This document shows, piece by piece, positions 7,830 to 16,744 of a stretch of DNA of 64,000 nt. How positions within the stretch are numbered: the first letter of the stretch is position 1; each line of letters starts with the position of its first letter. The stretch comes from Micromonospora sp. CB01531 (lineage in GTDB: Bacteria; Actinomycetota; Actinomycetes; Mycobacteriales; Micromonosporaceae). The stretch lies in contig NZ_LWLS01000061.1 in NCBI RefSeq assembly GCF_001905095.1, forward strand, positions 124,001-188,000, read 5' to 3'. A program made the position numbers and the translations under genes. The notes under the pieces were generated by a model. The model searched no databases and was not told the origin of the DNA. It saw nothing but the letters and a program-made list of their open reading frames with translations.

Positions 7830-8636
7830 TCACACCTCCCGGCTGGCGGCGGCGGTCGAACCCTTCGGCGCTGCGCTGAACCCACGCTCCGCCGCGTACT
7901 GCTCGAGCAGCTTGCGCAGATTACGACGGCCGCGGTGCAGCCGCGACATCACGGTGCCGATCGGGGTGCCCATGATGTCGGCGACCTCCTTGTAGGAGAA
8001 GCCCTCGACGTCGGTCAGGTAGACCGCCAGGCGGAACTCCTCCGGCAACTGCTGGAGGGCCTCCTTGACATCGCTGTCCGGCAGCCGGTCGAGCGCCTCG
8101 GTCTCCGCCGAGCGCAGCCCGCTGGAGGTGTGCGACTCGGCCTCGGCGAGCTGCCAGTCGGTGATCTCGTCGGTGGGCGCCTGGACGGGCTGGCGCTGCC
8201 GCTTCCGATAGGAGTTGATGTAGGTGTTGGTCAGGATCCGGTAGAGCCAGGCCTTCAGGTTGGTGCCCTGCTCGAACTGGTGGAAGGCGGCGTACGCCTT
8301 CAGGTACGTCTCCTGGACCAGATCCTCGGCATCCGCCGGGTTCCGCGTCATCCGCAGCCCGGCAGCGTAGAGCTGATCGACGAAGGGCATCGCGTCCCGC
8401 TCGAAGCGGGCCCTGCGCTCGTCCGTCTTCTCGGTGGTCAACCGCACATCCCCTCGCGTCGGATGCTTCCCCGCCGAGGATACGCGTACCCGCCTGCCCA
8501 CAGATTCACTTCCGGCCGGTGTGCTGGCACTCACCACCGCCGGCACTTCCGCGGGCCACTCCGGCGCGTCGAGCAGCTGCCTGAGCTGCCGCGCGTCCCG
8601 TTCGTCCCGCTCCCGGCTCCGCGTCTCGGTCGGCAC
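7830..8636 (-). CDS. sigR: Sigma factor SigR (ECF), with a second long-form start
   Basis: A group-4 sigma factor for thiol-oxidative stress, controlled by RsrA. Region 2 is visible as [23 protein letters not shown] and region 4 as [23 protein letters not shown]. The core protein (205 residues) starts at GTG 8447 ([15 protein letters not shown]). The frame stays open for 63 further codons to a GTG at 8636 with its own strong GAGGGGGG ribosome-binding site. This mirrors the S. coelicolor SigR / SigR-prime pair, where a longer unstable form is made from an induced, self-driven promoter. A perfect sigma-R promoter lies just upstream (8677-8703). The coordinates give the long form. Confidence 0.93.
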   Translation of the reverse strand: MPTETRSRERDERDARQLRQLLDAPEWPAEVPAVVSASTPAGSESVGRRVRVSSAGKHPTRGDVRLTTEKTDERRARFERDAMPFVDQLYAAGLRMTRNPADAEDLVQETYLKAYAAFHQFEQGTNLKAWLYRILTNTYINSYRKRQRQPVQAPTDEITDWQLAEAESHTSSGLRSAETEALDRLPDSDVKEALQQLPEEFRLAVYLTDVEGFSYKEVADIMGTPIGTVMSRLHRGRRNLRKLLEQYAAERGFSAAPKGSTAAASREV

Positions 8637-8676
8637 CGGTCACCCCCCTCGGCTGGAAATGGCGTCCGGTGGTAGT

Positions 8677-8703
8677 AACGCGCGCCGTGGGTCGCCACAT
8701 TCC
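8677..8703 (-). promoter_or_regulatory. Sigma-R autoregulatory promoter of sigR-rsrA
   Basis: On the minus strand GGAAT (8703-8699) and GTT (8679-8677) are separated by exactly 19 bases, matching the known sigma-R consensus GGAAT-N18/19-GTT. Transcription would begin about 30 bases before the long-form GTG of sigR. Confidence 0.82.
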
Positions 8704-8930
8704 GCCACCCGCCGTTCCTGGCCCCGGCGCCGACCGCGACCGACGCTGGGACCAGGAAGGGCCTGGGAGGACGGCCTCCGACGCCCGAACTGCGGGCGTC
8801 CGACACCATCCGATGCAACGACCCGCCGCCACCGACGGTCACGCCCCCGCAGACCCCGCCAATCCGGGAAGTAGTCCCCTCATTCGGACGGGGAGGCCAC
8901 GTTCGGGCCCGATCCGGATGGCCGGCGACG

Positions 8931-9548
8931 TCAGGCGGGCGTCCAGCCTCGGGCGCGCAGCCAGTCGCGGACCACCGCGGCGGTGCCCGCCGGATCGACC
9001 CGCAGGTCGTGCCGCTCCCCTGGGCGGACCACCACGTCAACGCCGGGCGCCGGGGCGGGCACGCCGAACGGGTCCCGGTCGCCGTTGACCACCAGGGTGG
9101 GCAGACCGGTGCGCAGCTCGTCGGCGCGCGAGCGCTCCGGGCGCCCCGGCGGTTGCAGCGGAAACGCCAGCGCGACGATCCCGGCCGCGCCGACGGCACC
9201 GGCCGTCCGGCAGGCGACCCGGGCGCCGCTGGAACGGCCACCCACCACCCAGCGGGCCACGTCGGGATGGCGGGCCCGGAGGGCGGCCAGCACGACCGTC
9301 CACGCCTCGTCGAGGTGGCCGGCCGGGGCCGGAGCACGCCGCCCGGCGACCCGGTACGGCTGGGTCACCCGGATGACGCCCACCCCGGCCTCGGTCACCG
9401 CGTCGCGGACCGCCACCAGGTCGGGGGCGTCGACGTCACCGCCCGCGCCGTGCCCGAGCACCAGCAGGGTGTCCACCGGGCCGGCCGGCACGTCGGTGTC
9501 GGCGCGGGCCGGCCCACGGGGCGTCTCGATCTCATCGCTGTGCCGCAC
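8931..9548 (-). CDS. Alpha/beta-hydrolase family protein (dienelactone-hydrolase-like/KANL-type)
   Basis: A roughly 205-residue alpha/beta-hydrolase. The N-terminal strand and oxyanion region read DTLLVLGHGAGGDVDAPDL. The nucleophile elbow is GGRSSGARVA (G-x-S-x-G form around the central serine). A late GDRDPFG contains the acid residue and GERHDLR the histidine, so a Ser-Asp-His triad is plausible. This layout suits the small predicted hydrolases often annotated as alpha/beta family or dienelactone hydrolase. The substrate is unknown. GTG 9548 (VRHSDEIETP) is preferred over a start 37 codons upstream, whose extra residues look like non-coding arginine/glycine-rich sequence. Confidence 0.75.
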   Translation of the reverse strand: MRHSDEIETPRGPARADTDVPAGPVDTLLVLGHGAGGDVDAPDLVAVRDAVTEAGVGVIRVTQPYRVAGRRAPAPAGHLDEAWTVVLAALRARHPDVARWVVGGRSSGARVACRTAGAVGAAGIVALAFPLQPPGRPERSRADELRTGLPTLVVNGDRDPFGVPAPAPGVDVVVRPGERHDLRVDPAGTAAVVRDWLRARGWTPA

Positions 9549-9721
9549 CCGCCCATTCTCCGCGCGGCCGACGCCGCCCGCCCCACCCGGCACGTTCTTC
9601 GCCGGTCCGGTCCGACCCGTGGCCGTTCGCCGCAGCGGGGTTCGCCGCACCGCGGGCACGGTCTACCCGCGGGCGCCGGCACCCTGCCCGGCGGGTCCGT
9701 GGCCGTGAGCCGCCGCTGACG

Positions 9722-9758
9722 CCGCCGCCCGCGCCCCGACACGGGGAGCGGGCGGCGG
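9722..9758. terminator. Hairpin after the WhiB gene
   Basis: Perfect 11-bp stem (9722-9732 / 9748-9758) whose 15-base loop contains a further CCCCG/CGGGG pairing. It lies 10 bases downstream of the WhiB stop codon on the minus strand. Confidence 0.55.
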
Positions 9759-9767
9759 TGCACGGCA

Positions 9768-10145
9768 TCAGCGGGACGGCACCAGGGTGAGCAGTTGATC
9801 CCGGACCGGCGGGCCGGCCTCGTCGGCCGCGTCCGGATCCGGCTGCACCTCGCTGCGCCAGGCGACGAGCATGGCCCGCCGCTCGCGCGGGGTCGTGCCA
9901 CCCCAGACGCCGTGGCAGTCGCCCACCTCCAGCGCCCAGGCCAGGCAGGACCCCTGGACGTCACAACTGCGGCAGAGCGCGACGGCCGCGTCGGCCGGTT
10001 CGTTGGGTGCCGGAAAGAACGTTTCCGGGTCCACACTCTGGCAGGTTCCTCTGGTCCGCCACGCATCGTCCTGTCGCCGCTCGTGCAGAGCCCGCAGCAG
10101 TCGCGGATCTCGTCGTGCGGCGGCGACTTCGTGCGGGCGGGGCAT
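9768..10145 (-). CDS. WhiB-family Fe-S transcriptional regulator
   Basis: A WhiB-like protein of about 125 residues. An N-terminal cysteine (RGTCQSVDPETFF) is followed by CRSC and DVQGSC, giving the four-cysteine 4Fe-4S site in the C-x(n)-C-x2-C-x5-C pattern. It also has the signature GVWGGTTPRERR, which contacts the housekeeping sigma factor. A fifth cysteine lies just before the signature (GDCHGVWGG). The C-terminal tail is short and acidic, with no AT-hook, unlike WhiB7 elsewhere in the window. The start is uncertain: ATG 10145 is used, but TTG 10160 with GGGGGAGG eight bases upstream, or GTG 10169, would give a slightly longer protein. It may be the WblE/WhiB1 type, but this was not resolved. 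Confidence 0.85.
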   Translation of the reverse strand: MPRPHEVAAARRDPRLLRALHERRQDDAWRTRGTCQSVDPETFFPAPNEPADAAVALCRSCDVQGSCLAWALEVGDCHGVWGGTTPRERRAMLVAWRSEVQPDPDAADEAGPPVRDQLLTLVPSR

Positions 10146-10371
10146 ACGCGCCCGTGTCAATACACCCACCTCCCCCGTGGGACCGGCAAATGATCATGGT
10201 GGATCGATGGGTGTCATCCGCCCCGTGCGAACAGACGCCCAACACCGGCGCTGTGTTTTATCGCACTTTCGGACACGGGGACAAGACTCTGCCGTAAACA
10301 CGGTTAAACAACCGGGCGACGTTTCAGGCGCAACCCCGGCAAATCAGCACACGACAATGTGCAGACGATCA

Positions 10372-11082
10372 TCAGAACAAGGTCATTTCCGAGCCGATCT
10401 CCTCTCGGCGCGCAGGCACCCGGGCAGTGAGTTCGGGACCGTCGTTGCGCACGTCGCCGACCGCCGGCGAGACCGGGCGGACCTCCAGCCCGGCGAGCCA
10501 CTCCGGGGCGGGCGGGGCGAGCAGCGCCCCGGTCTCACCGCCTGGAGCGAGCCAGGACGCCCACCGCTCGCGTGGCAGCAGCAACGGCATCCGGTCGTGC
10601 ACCTCGGCCAGCTCGCCGACCGCCGCGGTGGTCAGCACGCTGAAGGTGAGCAGGTCGCGCCCCGCCGACTCCCAGACCGACCAGATGCCGGCGAAGGCCA
10701 GCACCGAGCCGTCCGCCGGGGTCATGTAGTACGGCTGCCGGCGGCCACCCGGCTCGCGCACCCACTCGTACCAGCCGTCGGCCGGGACCAGGCAGCGCCG
10801 GCGGGCGAAGGACGGAGCGTAGGCCCGACTGGTGGCGACGGTCTCCGCCCGCGCGTTGATCATGCGGGCGGCGCCGGCGGCGGTGCGGGACCAGTGCGGA
10901 ATCAGCCCCCAGCGGCCGACGGAGAGCACCCGGTGCCCCTCCGGCGTCAGCCGGATCAGCGGCACCGGGTCGGTGGGGGCGACGTTGAAGTCCGGGCCGA
11001 CCCCGGCGCCGGTCTCGTCGGACGACTCGAACAGCGCGCTCAGGTCGCCCGCGCTCCGGCTCGTCGCGTACCTCCCGCACAT
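10372..11082 (-). CDS. SRAP/YedK-family abasic-site processing protein
   Basis: A 236-residue SOS-response-associated peptidase (SRAP) protein, which crosslinks to abasic sites in single-stranded DNA and shields them. The mature N-terminal Cys2 is intact (MCGRYATS), as are the active-site Asn33 region (FNVAPTDPVP), the glutamate in INARAET and the histidine in EVHDRMPLLL. The GRWGLIPHW block is also typical. The start is fixed by the requirement for Met-Cys, at ATG 11082, rather than the longer upstream reading. It is divergent from aroA by about 100 bases. No LexA-type box was recognised upstream. Confidence 0.93.
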   Translation of the reverse strand: MCGRYATSRSAGDLSALFESSDETGAGVGPDFNVAPTDPVPLIRLTPEGHRVLSVGRWGLIPHWSRTAAGAARMINARAETVATSRAYAPSFARRRCLVPADGWYEWVREPGGRRQPYYMTPADGSVLAFAGIWSVWESAGRDLLTFSVLTTAAVGELAEVHDRMPLLLPRERWASWLAPGGETGALLAPPAPEWLAGLEVRPVSPAVGDVRNDGPELTARVPARREEIGSEMTLF

Positions 11083-11178
11083 GGCGCACACGCTAACCCG
11101 CCGCCCGGGTTCCGGCTGTCCCGCCAACCGGGAGCAGGCAGAACGGGCAGCTCCACCGGTCCCGGGAGTTGGCAGAAT

Positions 11179-12486
11179 GTGAGCGTGGGGAACCTAACCG
11201 CGACCCGGCCGCCGCAGCCGTGGACCGCACCGACCGCCACCGACCCGGTCGGCGCCACGCTGCGCCTGCCGGGCTCCAAGTCCATGACCGCTCGGGCGCT
11301 GGTGCTCAGCGCGCTGGCCAGCGGCCCGTCGACGCTCGACCGGCCGCTACGCGCCCGAGACACCGAGCTGATGGCCGGCGGGCTGCGCGAGCTGGGCGCG
11401 CACGTGTCGACCTCCGACGACGAGCGCTGGCTGGTCCGGCCGCACCGGCTGGTCGGCCCGGCCCACGTCGACGTCGGCCTGGCCGGCACGGTGATGCGCT
11501 TCCTGCCCCCGGTGGCCGGACTCGCCGAGGGTCGGGTCACCTTCGACGGCGACCCGCAGGCCCGGACCCGCCCGCTCGGCCCGCTGATCGGGGCGCTGCG
11601 CGCGCTCGGCGTACGCATCGACACGCCGGCGGCGGGCAGCCTGCCGCTGGCCGTCCTCGGCGCCGGCCGGGTCGCCGGCGGCGAGGTGGTCATCGACGCC
11701 TCCGCCTCCAGCCAGCTCGTCTCCGGGCTGCTGCTGGCCGCGCCCCGCTTCGACCGGGGCGTGGTGGTCCGGCACGAGGGGCCGCCGGTCCCGTCCGCGC
11801 CGCACCTGCGGATGACCGTGCAGATGCTCCGGGCCGCCGGGGCCGCGGTCGACGACGCCGTCCCGGACGTCTGGGTGGTCGAGCCCGGCCCGCTGACCGG
11901 GCGCGGCTGGGAGATCGAGCCGGACCTCTCCGGGGCCGTGCCGTTCTTCGCCGCCGCGCTGGTCACCGGTGGCGAGGTGACCCTCCAGGGCTGGCCGCGC
12001 AGCAGCATGCAGCCGGTCGAGCAGCTCCGCACGCTGCTGACCCGGATGGGCGGCGAGGTGACGTTGACCACCGCCGGGCTGACCGTCCGCGGCACCGGCA
12101 GCGTGCACGGCCTGGACGCCGACCTCTCCGACGTCAGCGAGCTGACCCCGGCGCTGACCGCGCTGGCGATGCTCGCCGACTCGCCGTCCCGGCTGACCGG
12201 GATCGGGCACATCCGGGGGCACGAGACCGACCGGATCGCCGCCCTGGCCAAGGAGTTCGCCGCACTGGGCGCGGACATCACCGAGTCCGTCGACGGGCTG
12301 GAGATCCGGCCCCGCCCGCTGCGTGGCGGGACCTTCCGGACGTACGCCGACCATCGGATGGCGCACGCTGCGGCCGTCGCCGGGCTGGCCGTCCCCGGCA
12401 TCGAGGTGGACGACGTGACGTGCACCTCGAAGACCATGCCCGAGTTCCCGGCACTATGGTCAGGGATGGTGACCGGCAAGAGCTGA
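11179..12486 (+). CDS. aroA: 3-phosphoshikimate 1-carboxyvinyltransferase (EPSP synthase)
   Basis: It catalyses the sixth shikimate-pathway step, joining shikimate-3-phosphate with phosphoenolpyruvate. At 435 residues it is the usual family length. Motifs include the N-terminal LRLPGSKSMTARALVLSALA (substrate lysine and serine), DVGLAGTVMRFLPP (the LxNAGTAxR-like loop), DASASSQLVSGLLL, and the C-terminal HETDRIAALAKEF and TYADHRMAHAAAVAGL. GTG 11179 is preferred over GTG 11185, because GGGAG lies 11 bases before it. It is followed almost directly by rsgA, the order seen near sigR in Streptomyces. Confidence 0.96.
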   Translation: MSVGNLTATRPPQPWTAPTATDPVGATLRLPGSKSMTARALVLSALASGPSTLDRPLRARDTELMAGGLRELGAHVSTSDDERWLVRPHRLVGPAHVDVGLAGTVMRFLPPVAGLAEGRVTFDGDPQARTRPLGPLIGALRALGVRIDTPAAGSLPLAVLGAGRVAGGEVVIDASASSQLVSGLLLAAPRFDRGVVVRHEGPPVPSAPHLRMTVQMLRAAGAAVDDAVPDVWVVEPGPLTGRGWEIEPDLSGAVPFFAAALVTGGEVTLQGWPRSSMQPVEQLRTLLTRMGGEVTLTTAGLTVRGTGSVHGLDADLSDVSELTPALTALAMLADSPSRLTGIGHIRGHETDRIAALAKEFAALGADITESVDGLEIRPRPLRGGTFRTYADHRMAHAAAVAGLAVPGIEVDDVTCTSKTMPEFPALWSGMVTGKS

Positions 12487-12503
12487 CCCGACGGGGGGAT
12501 GTC

Positions 12504-13562
12504 CTGGCGACCAGGCGACGGGAGTACGACGAGGACGACGTCCGGGTCCGACCCGGGAAGTCCTCGCGCCCGCGTACCCGGACCCGGCCCCGGCACGAGA
12601 ACGCGGTCGACGGGTTCGTGATCGCCGTCGACCGGGGGCGTTACACCTGCGTGCTCCCCGACGCCGGGCCGGACGCCCCGACCGTCACCGCGATGCGCGC
12701 CCGCGAGCTGGGCCGCAAGTCGGTGGTGGTGGGTGACCGGGTCGGGTTGGTCGGCGACACCTCGGGCGCGGCTGGCGCGCTGGCCCGGATCGTCCGGATC
12801 TCCGAGCGCACCTCCGTGCTGCGGCGTACCGCCGAGGACGACGCGACCACCGCCGAGGGGCGGCTGGAGCGGGTCGTGGTGGCCAACGCCGACCAACTCG
12901 TGATCGTCAGCGCGCTGGCCGACCCGCCACCGCGTACCGGGTTCATCGACCGCTGCCTGGTGGCCGCGTACGACGCCGACATCGAGCCGCTGCTCTGCCT
13001 CACCAAGGCCGACCTGGCCGGCCCCGAGGCGGTCCTCGACTACTACACCGAGCTGGAACTGCCGTACGTGCTGATCCGGCCGGACTCCCCGCTGGACGCG
13101 CTGCGCGCGCTGCTAGCCGGGCGGGTCTCGGTGCTGGTCGGGCACTCCGGGGTGGGCAAGTCGACGCTGGTCAACCGCCTGGTGCCGGAGGCCGACCGGG
13201 CGGTCGGCACGGTCAGCGCGATCGGCCGGGGCCGGCACACCTCGACCAGCGCGGTGGCGCTGCGACTGCCGGATACCGCCGCGGGCTGGATCATCGACAC
13301 CCCCGGGGTACGCAGCTTCGGGCTGGCGCACGTCTCCGCGGAGAGCCTGCTGCACGGCTTTCCCGACCTGGTGGAGGCGACCGTCGACTGCCCGGCGAAC
13401 TGCCCGCACACCGCCGACGAGGCGGACTGCGCACTGGACGCCTGGGTGGCCGCCGGCAAGGCCGACCCGCGCCGGCTGGCCTCGTACCGCCGCCTGCTGG
13501 CCTCCCGCAGCGGCGAGGTCGACCCCCGGGAGCCGAACCGGCGGGGCCCCGGCGAGGAGTGA
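12504..13562 (+). CDS. rsgA: Ribosome small-subunit-dependent GTPase A
   Basis: A circularly permuted GTPase that checks late 30S assembly. An N-terminal OB-fold region (VIAVDRGRYTCVL...) is followed by the G motifs in permuted order: TKAD (G4), then GHSGVGKSTLVNRL (G1) and DTPGVRSFGL (G3). A C-terminal zinc-binding stretch with CPANCPHTADEADC comes last. The start is uncertain. CTG 12504 has GGGGGG five bases upstream and lines up with the N-terminus of Streptomyces homologues (EDDVRVRPGK). An in-frame ATG at 12456 inside the aroA end, without a ribosome-binding site, would add 16 residues. It forms an operon with aroA and probably hisN. Confidence 0.93.
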   Translation: MATRRREYDEDDVRVRPGKSSRPRTRTRPRHENAVDGFVIAVDRGRYTCVLPDAGPDAPTVTAMRARELGRKSVVVGDRVGLVGDTSGAAGALARIVRISERTSVLRRTAEDDATTAEGRLERVVVANADQLVIVSALADPPPRTGFIDRCLVAAYDADIEPLLCLTKADLAGPEAVLDYYTELELPYVLIRPDSPLDALRALLAGRVSVLVGHSGVGKSTLVNRLVPEADRAVGTVSAIGRGRHTSTSAVALRLPDTAAGWIIDTPGVRSFGLAHVSAESLLHGFPDLVEATVDCPANCPHTADEADCALDAWVAAGKADPRRLASYRRLLASRSGEVDPREPNRRGPGEE

Positions 13563-13633
13563 GCCGGCGTGCCGGGGGCCGGCGCGGAGGCCGAGTTATG
13601 GCCGCCGGTTCGGCGACCGATAGCGTGTCCGGC

Positions 13634-14443
13634 ATGACCGGGTACGCCGACGACCTCGCCCTCGCCCACCTGCTCGCGGACGCCGCCGACGCCGTCTCCA
13701 CGGCCCGGTTCCGCGCCCTCGACCTGCGGGTCGAGGCGAAGCCTGACCTGACCCCGGTCTCCGACGCGGACACCGCTGTGGAGCGGAGCATCCGGGCCCT
13801 GCTGGCCGAGCACCGGCCGGGCGACGGCCTGCTCGGCGAGGAGTACGGCGAGCAGCCCGCCACCGGCCCGGACGGGCGGCGCTGGGTGATCGACCCGATC
13901 GACGGCACCAAGAACTTCGTCCGGGGCGTGCCGGTCTGGGGCACCCTGATCGCCCTGCTGGAGGGGGACCGCCCGGTCCTCGGCCTGGTCTCCGCCCCGG
14001 CGCTGGGCCGGCGCTGGTGGGCCGCGCTCGGCGCGGGCGCGTACGCCGGCCCCGACCTGGCCGCCGGCACGCCGATCCGGGTCTCCGCCGTCGGTGAGCT
14101 CGCCGACGCCAGCTTCTGCTACTCGTCGCTGACCGGCTGGGAGGAGGCGGACCGGCTGGACGCCATGCTCCAGCTCATGCGGGACGTCTGGCGCAGCCGG
14201 GCGTACGGCGACTTCTACGGCTACATGCTGCTGGCCGAGGGGGCGCTGGACGTGATGGTGGAGCCGGAGCTGTCGCTCTGGGACATCGCGGCGCTGGTCC
14301 CGATCGTCACCGAGGCGGGCGGGACGTTCACGGACCTGTCCGGGCGGCCGGCGCCGGCGGGCGGCGAGAACAGCGCGATCGCGACGAACGGCGCGCTGCA
14401 CGATGACATCCTGGCCCGGCTCGGTCGGCCGGCCGCGCGCTGA
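13634..14443 (+). CDS. hisN: Histidinol-phosphatase, inositol-monophosphatase type
   Basis: A 269-residue Mg-dependent phosphatase of the IMPase superfamily. Metal ligands are in LLGEEYGE and WVIDPIDGTKNFVRGVPVWGTLIALL. The C-terminal signature LWDIAALVPIVTEAGGTFTDLSG is also intact. Actinobacteria use this family (HisN) for the histidinol-phosphate step of histidine synthesis, and the gene often follows aroA-rsgA as here. The family alone cannot exclude inositol-phosphate or other phosphatase activity. The start at ATG 13634 removes an arginine/glycine-rich upstream stretch that lacks homology. Confidence 0.88.
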   Translation: MTGYADDLALAHLLADAADAVSTARFRALDLRVEAKPDLTPVSDADTAVERSIRALLAEHRPGDGLLGEEYGEQPATGPDGRRWVIDPIDGTKNFVRGVPVWGTLIALLEGDRPVLGLVSAPALGRRWWAALGAGAYAGPDLAAGTPIRVSAVGELADASFCYSSLTGWEEADRLDAMLQLMRDVWRSRAYGDFYGYMLLAEGALDVMVEPELSLWDIAALVPIVTEAGGTFTDLSGRPAPAGGENSAIATNGALHDDILARLGRPAAR

Positions 14444-14470
14444 CCCGCCGGTAGCCTCTATCCTCGCCAG

Positions 14471-15370
14471 GTGGTGTCCTCCGGTTGGTGCTTCCTCGCG
14501 GCCATGATCGTCGCGTACGGCTTCGCCAACCTGCTCCAGTCGGTGGCCGCGGCGCGGACCACCGTGCACCACACCTTCGACCCCGGGCTGCTGCTCCGGC
14601 TGGCCAGCCACCGCACCTACCTGGTCGGCCTGCTGTGCCAGGTCACCGGCTTCGTGTTCGCCTTCCTGGCCCGCCGCGACCTGCCGCTGTTCCTGGTCCA
14701 GGCCAGCGTGGCGGCCGGGCTCGGGGTGACCGCCCTGCTCGGTGTGCTGGTGCTCAAGTGGCGCCTGCCGGCCGCCGAGATCGCGCTGCTCGGGCTGCTC
14801 TTCGGCGGGATCACCGCGCTGGTGCTGGCCGCCCAGCCGGCGCCGTCGCGGCAGCTCGGCACCGCCGGGCTGATCGGCCTGGCCGGGGCGCTCGGGCTGA
14901 TCGCCGTGCTCGGCTTCTTCGCCGCCCGGCTGCACGGCGCGCCCGGCTCGGTGGCGCTCGGCTCGCTGGCCGGGATGGCGTTCTCCGCCGCGGCGGTGGC
15001 CGCCCGGCCGCTCGCCTCGGCCGACACCGCGGAGGCGTTCGTCCGCGACCCGCTGCTGTATCTGCTGGTCGCCCACTCGGTGGTCGGGCAGCTGCTGCTC
15101 GGCCTGGCGATGCAGCGCGGCTCCACCACCGCCGCGGTGGCCGCGATGGACGCCGCCGGGGCGGTGCCCGCGGCGATCATCGGCCTGCTGCTGCTCAACG
15201 ACCGGATCTGGCCCGGGCGGGAGTGGCTGGCCGGGATCGGCTTCCTGGCCACGCTGGTGTCGGTGGTCGGCCTGACCCGGTACGCCGAGCCGCAGCACCA
15301 CCACGCGGTCGCCCGCGACCGGGAGCGCCCGATGATCGGCGCCGGCGCCGCCGCTGAATCAGGCCGCTAG
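14471..15370 (+). CDS. DMT-type multi-pass membrane protein
   Basis: A 299-residue hydrophobic protein with about nine or ten predicted membrane segments in the EamA/DMT drug-metabolite transporter arrangement. The first helix starts at once (WCFLAAMIVAYGFANLLQSV). Paired halves end in LLLNDRIWPGREWLAGIGFLATLVSVVGLT, a typical DMT C-terminal pair. The short cytosolic tail is histidine- and arginine-rich (QHHHAVARDRERP). No substrate is indicated. The stop codon is separated by one base from the stop of the convergent glycosyltransferase gene, so no terminator fits between them. Confidence 0.75.
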   Translation: MVSSGWCFLAAMIVAYGFANLLQSVAAARTTVHHTFDPGLLLRLASHRTYLVGLLCQVTGFVFAFLARRDLPLFLVQASVAAGLGVTALLGVLVLKWRLPAAEIALLGLLFGGITALVLAAQPAPSRQLGTAGLIGLAGALGLIAVLGFFAARLHGAPGSVALGSLAGMAFSAAAVAARPLASADTAEAFVRDPLLYLLVAHSVVGQLLLGLAMQRGSTTAAVAAMDAAGAVPAAIIGLLLLNDRIWPGREWLAGIGFLATLVSVVGLTRYAEPQHHHAVARDRERPMIGAGAAAESGR

Positions 15371-15371
15371 G

Positions 15372-16568
15372 TCAGGCCGCCTCCACCGGCTTGCGCCGGC
15401 CCACCACCCGTTCGTAGAGCCGCTCCAGCGCGCCGGCCGTCCGCTCCCAGGTGTAGCTGCACCGGACCCGGTCCACGGCGGCGTGCCCGTACGCGAACCG
15501 TCCGGCGTTGTCGGCGAGCAGCCGGCGCAGGGTGACCCCGAGGACCCGGACGTCGCCGGGCGGGACGAGCCGCCCGGTCACCTCGTCGACCACCGCGTCG
15601 GCGATGCCGCCCATCGCGTAACCGACCACCGGCACCCCGCAGGCCATCGCCTCCAGCGACACCCGCCCGGCGGACGAGTAGTGCGGGGTGCAGGCGACCA
15701 CGTCGGCGGAGCGGTACCAGGTGGCCATCTGGTCGTGCGGTACCGCGCCCACCAGCTTCACCTGCTCGGCCACCCCGGTCTGCTCGGCCAACTCGCGCAG
15801 CCGGCGCGCCTCCGCGTGATCGGTGAGCCGCTCGGCGGGTGGGCCGCCGGCGATCACCAGCTCGGCGTCGCCGACCAGCCGCATCGCCCGGATCAGGTCC
15901 TCGTGGCCGTGCGCCGGCGAGAGCCCACCGACGGAGAGGATGCGGGAACGCTGGTCCCGGGGCGCCGCCTCGCCGTCCGGGTGGAACTGCTCGGTGTCCA
16001 CCCCGGTGGGCACCATCGCCACGGAGGTGCGCTGCAGCCCCATCCGGGTCAGCTCGTCGACCTCGTCGTTGCACTGCGCGACCGCGATGTCCACCGCCCG
16101 GGTCAGCGCCCGTTCCAGCGGGATCCGCTCCCCCGGCCCGTCGTACCGCCGGCCGAGATGGCGCAACTGCTCGACGCCGAGCGAATGGAAGGTCTGCACG
16201 ACCGGTATGTCGGTCTCCCGTACGGCGTGCGCGGCGGCCAGGCCGCCGACCCAGTAGTGCCCGTGCACCACCTCGGGCGTCCAGTCACCGTGCCACCGCT
16301 GCGCCAGCCAGCGACCGAAGTCGGACACGTGCGGCACAAGCTCGGCGGTGGGCAGCGGACTGGGCGGACCGACCGGCACCCGCTCCAGCCGGTAGCCGTC
16401 CACCTCGACGCACTCCGGCTGCCCGGACTCGTCGCGGCGCTCGTAGACACGGACGTCGTGACCCCGTGCGGCGAGCTCGGCCGCCACCCGCGCGATGTGC
16501 TGGTGGGTGCCGACGGTGGGACCGTCGACGGACGGGCCGGCGTGCGCACACACAAGGCCGACGCGCAT
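15372..16568 (-). CDS. GT4-family glycosyltransferase
   Basis: A 398-residue GT-B fold transferase. The N-terminal Rossmann half has GTHQHIARVAAELAARGHDVRVY and HGHYWVGGLAAAHAV, and the linker VVQTFHSLG. The C-terminal half carries the nucleotide-sugar loop VGGLSPAHGHEDLIRAM and the retaining-enzyme signature HYSSAGRVSLEAMACGVPVVGYAMGG, with the E-x7-E type motif. It resembles D-inositol-3-phosphate or sucrose-phosphate-type glycosyltransferases of family 4. Mycothiol biosynthesis (MshA) is a possible relative, but the substrate cannot be assigned. It starts at ATG 16568 and lies opposite the DMT gene. Confidence 0.88.
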   Translation of the reverse strand: MRVGLVCAHAGPSVDGPTVGTHQHIARVAAELAARGHDVRVYERRDESGQPECVEVDGYRLERVPVGPPSPLPTAELVPHVSDFGRWLAQRWHGDWTPEVVHGHYWVGGLAAAHAVRETDIPVVQTFHSLGVEQLRHLGRRYDGPGERIPLERALTRAVDIAVAQCNDEVDELTRMGLQRTSVAMVPTGVDTEQFHPDGEAAPRDQRSRILSVGGLSPAHGHEDLIRAMRLVGDAELVIAGGPPAERLTDHAEARRLRELAEQTGVAEQVKLVGAVPHDQMATWYRSADVVACTPHYSSAGRVSLEAMACGVPVVGYAMGGIADAVVDEVTGRLVPPGDVRVLGVTLRRLLADNAGRFAYGHAAVDRVRCSYTWERTAGALERLYERVVGRRKPVEAA

Positions 16569-16744
16569 GGTGCACCTCCATGCGTTCTACGGTGGGTCCT
16601 CCGGTCAGAGGGTCCCATTAACCCGGCCCTGGTGCGCCGAAACCTGGCAGATCGGGAGCGGCCCGACCGGCGCGGGGTGGGCCGGCCCGTGATCCGGGCG
16701 ATCCCGGCGGCATGATCGCCCCCGACCGGGGGTACCGGCGAGGA

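Noticed and set aside
8780..8800. GACGCCCG/CGGGCGTC hairpin between the hydrolase and sigR
   Set aside because: An 8-bp hairpin 130 bases beyond the hydrolase stop, no T tract; too weak to call a terminator.
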